Shown here: positions 61,957 through 64,000 of the stretch, piece after piece
Position numbering within the stretch: the first letter of the stretch is position 1
Layout: each line of letters opens with the position of its first letter
DNA from: Euzebya tangerina
GTDB taxonomy: Bacteria; Actinomycetota; Nitriliruptoria; Euzebyales; Euzebyaceae
NCBI RefSeq assembly: GCF_003074135.1
Contig: NZ_PPDK01000001.1
Span: forward strand, 3,224,001-3,288,000
Reading direction: 5' to 3'
Length of the DNA: 64,000 nucleotides
Notes under the pieces: model-generated
Databases searched by the model: none
Told to the model about the DNA's origin: nothing
What the model saw: only the letters and a program-made list of their open reading frames with translations
Position numbers and translations under genes: made by a program

Positions 61957-64000
61957 TCAGCGAGACCCGACAACGCCATCGAGATCGACCGTCAGCCCTC
62001 GGTCCCCGAGCGCGGTGGCGGTTGCTGGAGACCGGGTCAGACGATCCAGATGCCGCGCAAGTTGGGCCACCGCCGGGGTGCGCAGCCGAGGCCAGGCCAG
62101 CGACAGGCCCTCGGACGCGGCTTCACGGTCGCCGCTCACGCAGCACAGACCGGCCACGATGACGAGCAGATCGCCGGCCACCTCCCGCGACAGACCGAGT
62201 GGTGAGCGCTCGGCCCACCGGACCGCCTGGTTCAGGTGCTCCCATGCCTGCGTCAGGTTGCCGGCCGTCGCCTCCTCGAGCGCGGCAGCGCCGCTGATGA
62301 GGTAGCGCCACAGCGGCCACTGCGGGTCCTCCGAGAGATCCGTCGGTTGGTCGCTGCTCGGCGGCTCGCCCACCACCCATCGCAGGATGTCCTGTTGGGA
62401 CCGCGCATAGGGATGGCCCGGTGTGGGGTGTGCCGCCCAGGCGCGCAGCCCGACATCGGGCGGTGCCGCGATAGTGACGGCGTTGCACCGTTGGTCGTGC
62501 AACAAGGCGATGACGCCGACCGCACTGGAGGGAACCACGGTCAGTCCCTCGTCGACCAGAGGCGGGACCTCCCCGGGTCTGGACACGACCAGCCCTTGCG
62601 CGGCGTAGGCGCAGGCCACGGCTCGGGTGACCGGATCGACAGCGATGGCCCGCGCGGCAGCGGCAAAGCGGTGACCGGCGCCGTAGTCGGCCAGCACGCA
62701 GGCGTTCATGCCCGAGGCGGTCAGGTACAGGGCGCGCTCGGCGTGGTCGTCCAGGCGGTCGGAGACGTCATCGCGCCCGAGGTAGCGGCGGTTGGGATCC
62801 AGGAAGGCACCCTGCCGGAGGACGGTGGGGATGCGGCCCGCCATGCGACCGACGTCGGCCAACCGGCCACAGGCCACCAGGTGGTCCAGGGCGGCGATCA
62901 GGTCCTCACGCGTCGACTGGTCCCCGAGGCTGACGCCCCACCACGGCATGTCGGTCATCGCGGTCCCGGCGCCGACGACGCGCCGTAGGTGGTGGTCGGC
63001 GTGCCGGTCGCGCAAGCGCTGCACGTCGTCGTCGCAGCGGCGCCGCGCATACGCAGCCACCGTCTCCAACAGCCGGTAGCGACCGATTCCATCCACCTCG
63101 CCGTCGCGGAGCACCAGCGACTTGCGGACGAGGGAGGCCAGGCTCTGCACCACCTCGGACTCATCCACATCGGCCACATCCGCCAACGCCACCGCCGTGA
63201 AGCCGCCGACGAACGCGCCACAGGCCAGCAGCAGTGCTGCATCCGACCCCTCGAGCAGTTCGAAGCTCCAGTCGAGCGTGGCGAGGAGGGTCTGCTGGCG
63301 GGCCACGCTGCGGCGCTGACCGGCCAGCAGCCAGAAGCGCCGGTCCAGGTTGTCCGCGACCTGGGCGAGGGGCATGTGATCAACTCGCGAGGCGGCCAAC
63401 TCGAGGGCCAGCGGCAGCCCATCCAGGCGTGCACAGATCCGGCCGACCAGCCGGGCGGTGTCGGGGTCGTCTCGCACGGTGACGCCGATTGCTGCCAGTC
63501 GGGCGACGAACAGCTGCTGCGCGGCCTCCTCCTCCAGGGGGGCGACGCGGACCAGGTGCTCCCCCGGCACCTGCAGAGGCTCACGGCTGGTCGCCAGGAC
63601 GCGGAGGCCGGGACAGCGCGCCAGGAGCCGGTCGACCAGGTCGGCCGCCAGGTCGAGCACGTGCTCGCAGTTGTCGACCAGGAGGACCAGCGGCTCGGCC
63701 TGGATCCGGGCGATCAGGCCGTCGGGGCCGTCGACCGCTGCCGTCGGTGGAAGGCCCAGCGCGCGGTAGGTCTCGGCCATGACCGTCCGTCCACTGCGAG
63801 CCTGCTGCAGCTCCACGAAGGCCCACGGCTGCGCCTGGTGGTGCGTGTGCGCCACCTCCAGGGCCACGCAGGTCTTGCCCACCCCGCCGGGGCCGACCAG
63901 CGTCACCACGGCGGCATCGTCCAGCCTTCTGGCGGCCTCATCCACCGTGGCGCTCGCCCTGACCAGCCGGGTGCGGCGCGCGGGCAGCGGCAGGGGGTGC
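61957..64000 (-). CDS. STAND-type ATPase regulator, truncated by the window edge
   Basis: At least 680 residues; the 5' part lies beyond 64000, where the frame is still open. Walker A is TLVGPGGVGKTCVALEV, Walker B LVLLVDNCEHVLDLAADL, followed by VLATSREPL, and an NB-ARC-like arm with LPLALELAASRV and LEGSDAALLLACGAFVGGF. The C-terminal half looks like helical TPR-type repeats. No LuxR HTH is present at the C-terminus, so the effector (adenylate cyclase-like or BTAD/DNA-binding domain) should be at the missing N-terminus. These are signal-responsive regulators of the AfsR/MalT sort. Confidence 0.85.
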   Translation of the reverse strand, partial: HPLPLPARRTRLVRASATVDEAARRLDDAAVVTLVGPGGVGKTCVALEVAHTHHQAQPWAFVELQQARSGRTVMAETYRALGLPPTAAVDGPDGLIARIQAEPLVLLVDNCEHVLDLAADLVDRLLARCPGLRVLATSREPLQVPGEHLVRVAPLEEEAAQQLFVARLAAIGVTVRDDPDTARLVGRICARLDGLPLALELAASRVDHMPLAQVADNLDRRFWLLAGQRRSVARQQTLLATLDWSFELLEGSDAALLLACGAFVGGFTAVALADVADVDESEVVQSLASLVRKSLVLRDGEVDGIGRYRLLETVAAYARRRCDDDVQRLRDRHADHHLRRVVGAGTAMTDMPWWGVSLGDQSTREDLIAALDHLVACGRLADVGRMAGRIPTVLRQGAFLDPNRRYLGRDDVSDRLDDHAERALYLTASGMNACVLADYGAGHRFAAAARAIAVDPVTRAVACAYAAQGLVVSRPGEVPPLVDEGLTVVPSSAVGVIALLHDQRCNAVTIAAPPDVGLRAWAAHPTPGHPYARSQQDILRWVVGEPPSSDQPTDLSEDPQWPLWRYLISGAAALEEATAGNLTQAWEHLNQAVRWAERSPLGLSREVAGDLLVIVAGLCCVSGDREAASEGLSLAWPRLRTPAVAQLARHLDRLTRSPATATALGDRGLTVDLDGVVGSR

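Overview
The window is high-GC DNA with dense gene packing, many 1-4 base start/stop overlaps and frequent GTG/TTG starts. DUF3039, DUF3040, DUF6504, a homodimeric AceE, DnaE2 behind an actinobacterial-type LexA box and mycofactocin genes all point to an actinobacterium. A deep-branching lineage (Euzebyales/Nitriliruptoria-like) is my guess; no rRNA or other phylogenetic marker is present to test it. I see no rRNA, tRNA, CRISPR array, phage or transposase genes.

Layout. 0-3 kb: GntR regulator, DDAH-family hydrolase and ornithine aminotransferase, probably arginine catabolism, with a palindromic operator candidate. 3-9 kb: ArsR/AHSA1 pair with an operator, a DUF6504 gene behind a LexA-type box, two lipoproteins, DUF3039, aceE, and a zinc-finger-like/stress-like fusion. 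9-19 kb: an MFS transporter whose start is disrupted at the edge of a 20-bp tandem repeat array, a trans-3-hydroxyproline dehydratase-like gene, a 5'-3' exonuclease, a beta-lactamase-fold hydrolase, and a very long dnaE2 behind a perfect LexA box. The dnaE2 gene carries in-frame repeats, including a copy of the same 20-bp repeat. 19-28 kb: orphan histidine kinase, dinB, enoyl-CoA hydratase, DUF3040, a 170-bp imperfect palindromic element, and a TgpA/DUF58/MoxR set.

28-34.5 kb: a complete dipeptide-type ABC importer (binding protein, two permeases, two ATPases). 34.5-41 kb: DUF808, HNH nuclease, glycerol-3-phosphate dehydrogenase, and a mycofactocin cluster of mftA, mftB, mftC and mftF. The usual mftD and mftE are not here. 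41-50 kb: glgC, then a branched-chain-type ABC importer (livJ, M, H, G, F) with an acyl-CoA synthetase embedded between its genes. 50-64 kb: membrane protein, Ser/Thr kinase, GT4 glycosyltransferase with GH92 mannosidase, WYL regulator, PIN-domain protein, DUF664 protein, GlxA-like regulator, ABM-domain protein, alpha/beta hydrolase, and a STAND-type ATPase regulator cut by the window end.

The most unusual theme is repeat biology. A 20-bp-period repeat family (core GGGGAACCT) occurs in four clusters and both orientations within 9 kb, inside and between genes. Separate in-frame minisatellites lie in loops, linkers and tails of DnaE2, LivJ, LivG, MftB and an acidic lipoprotein. A perfect 36-bp tandem duplication separates the HNH gene from glpD. 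No intergenic stretch exceeds 300 bases.
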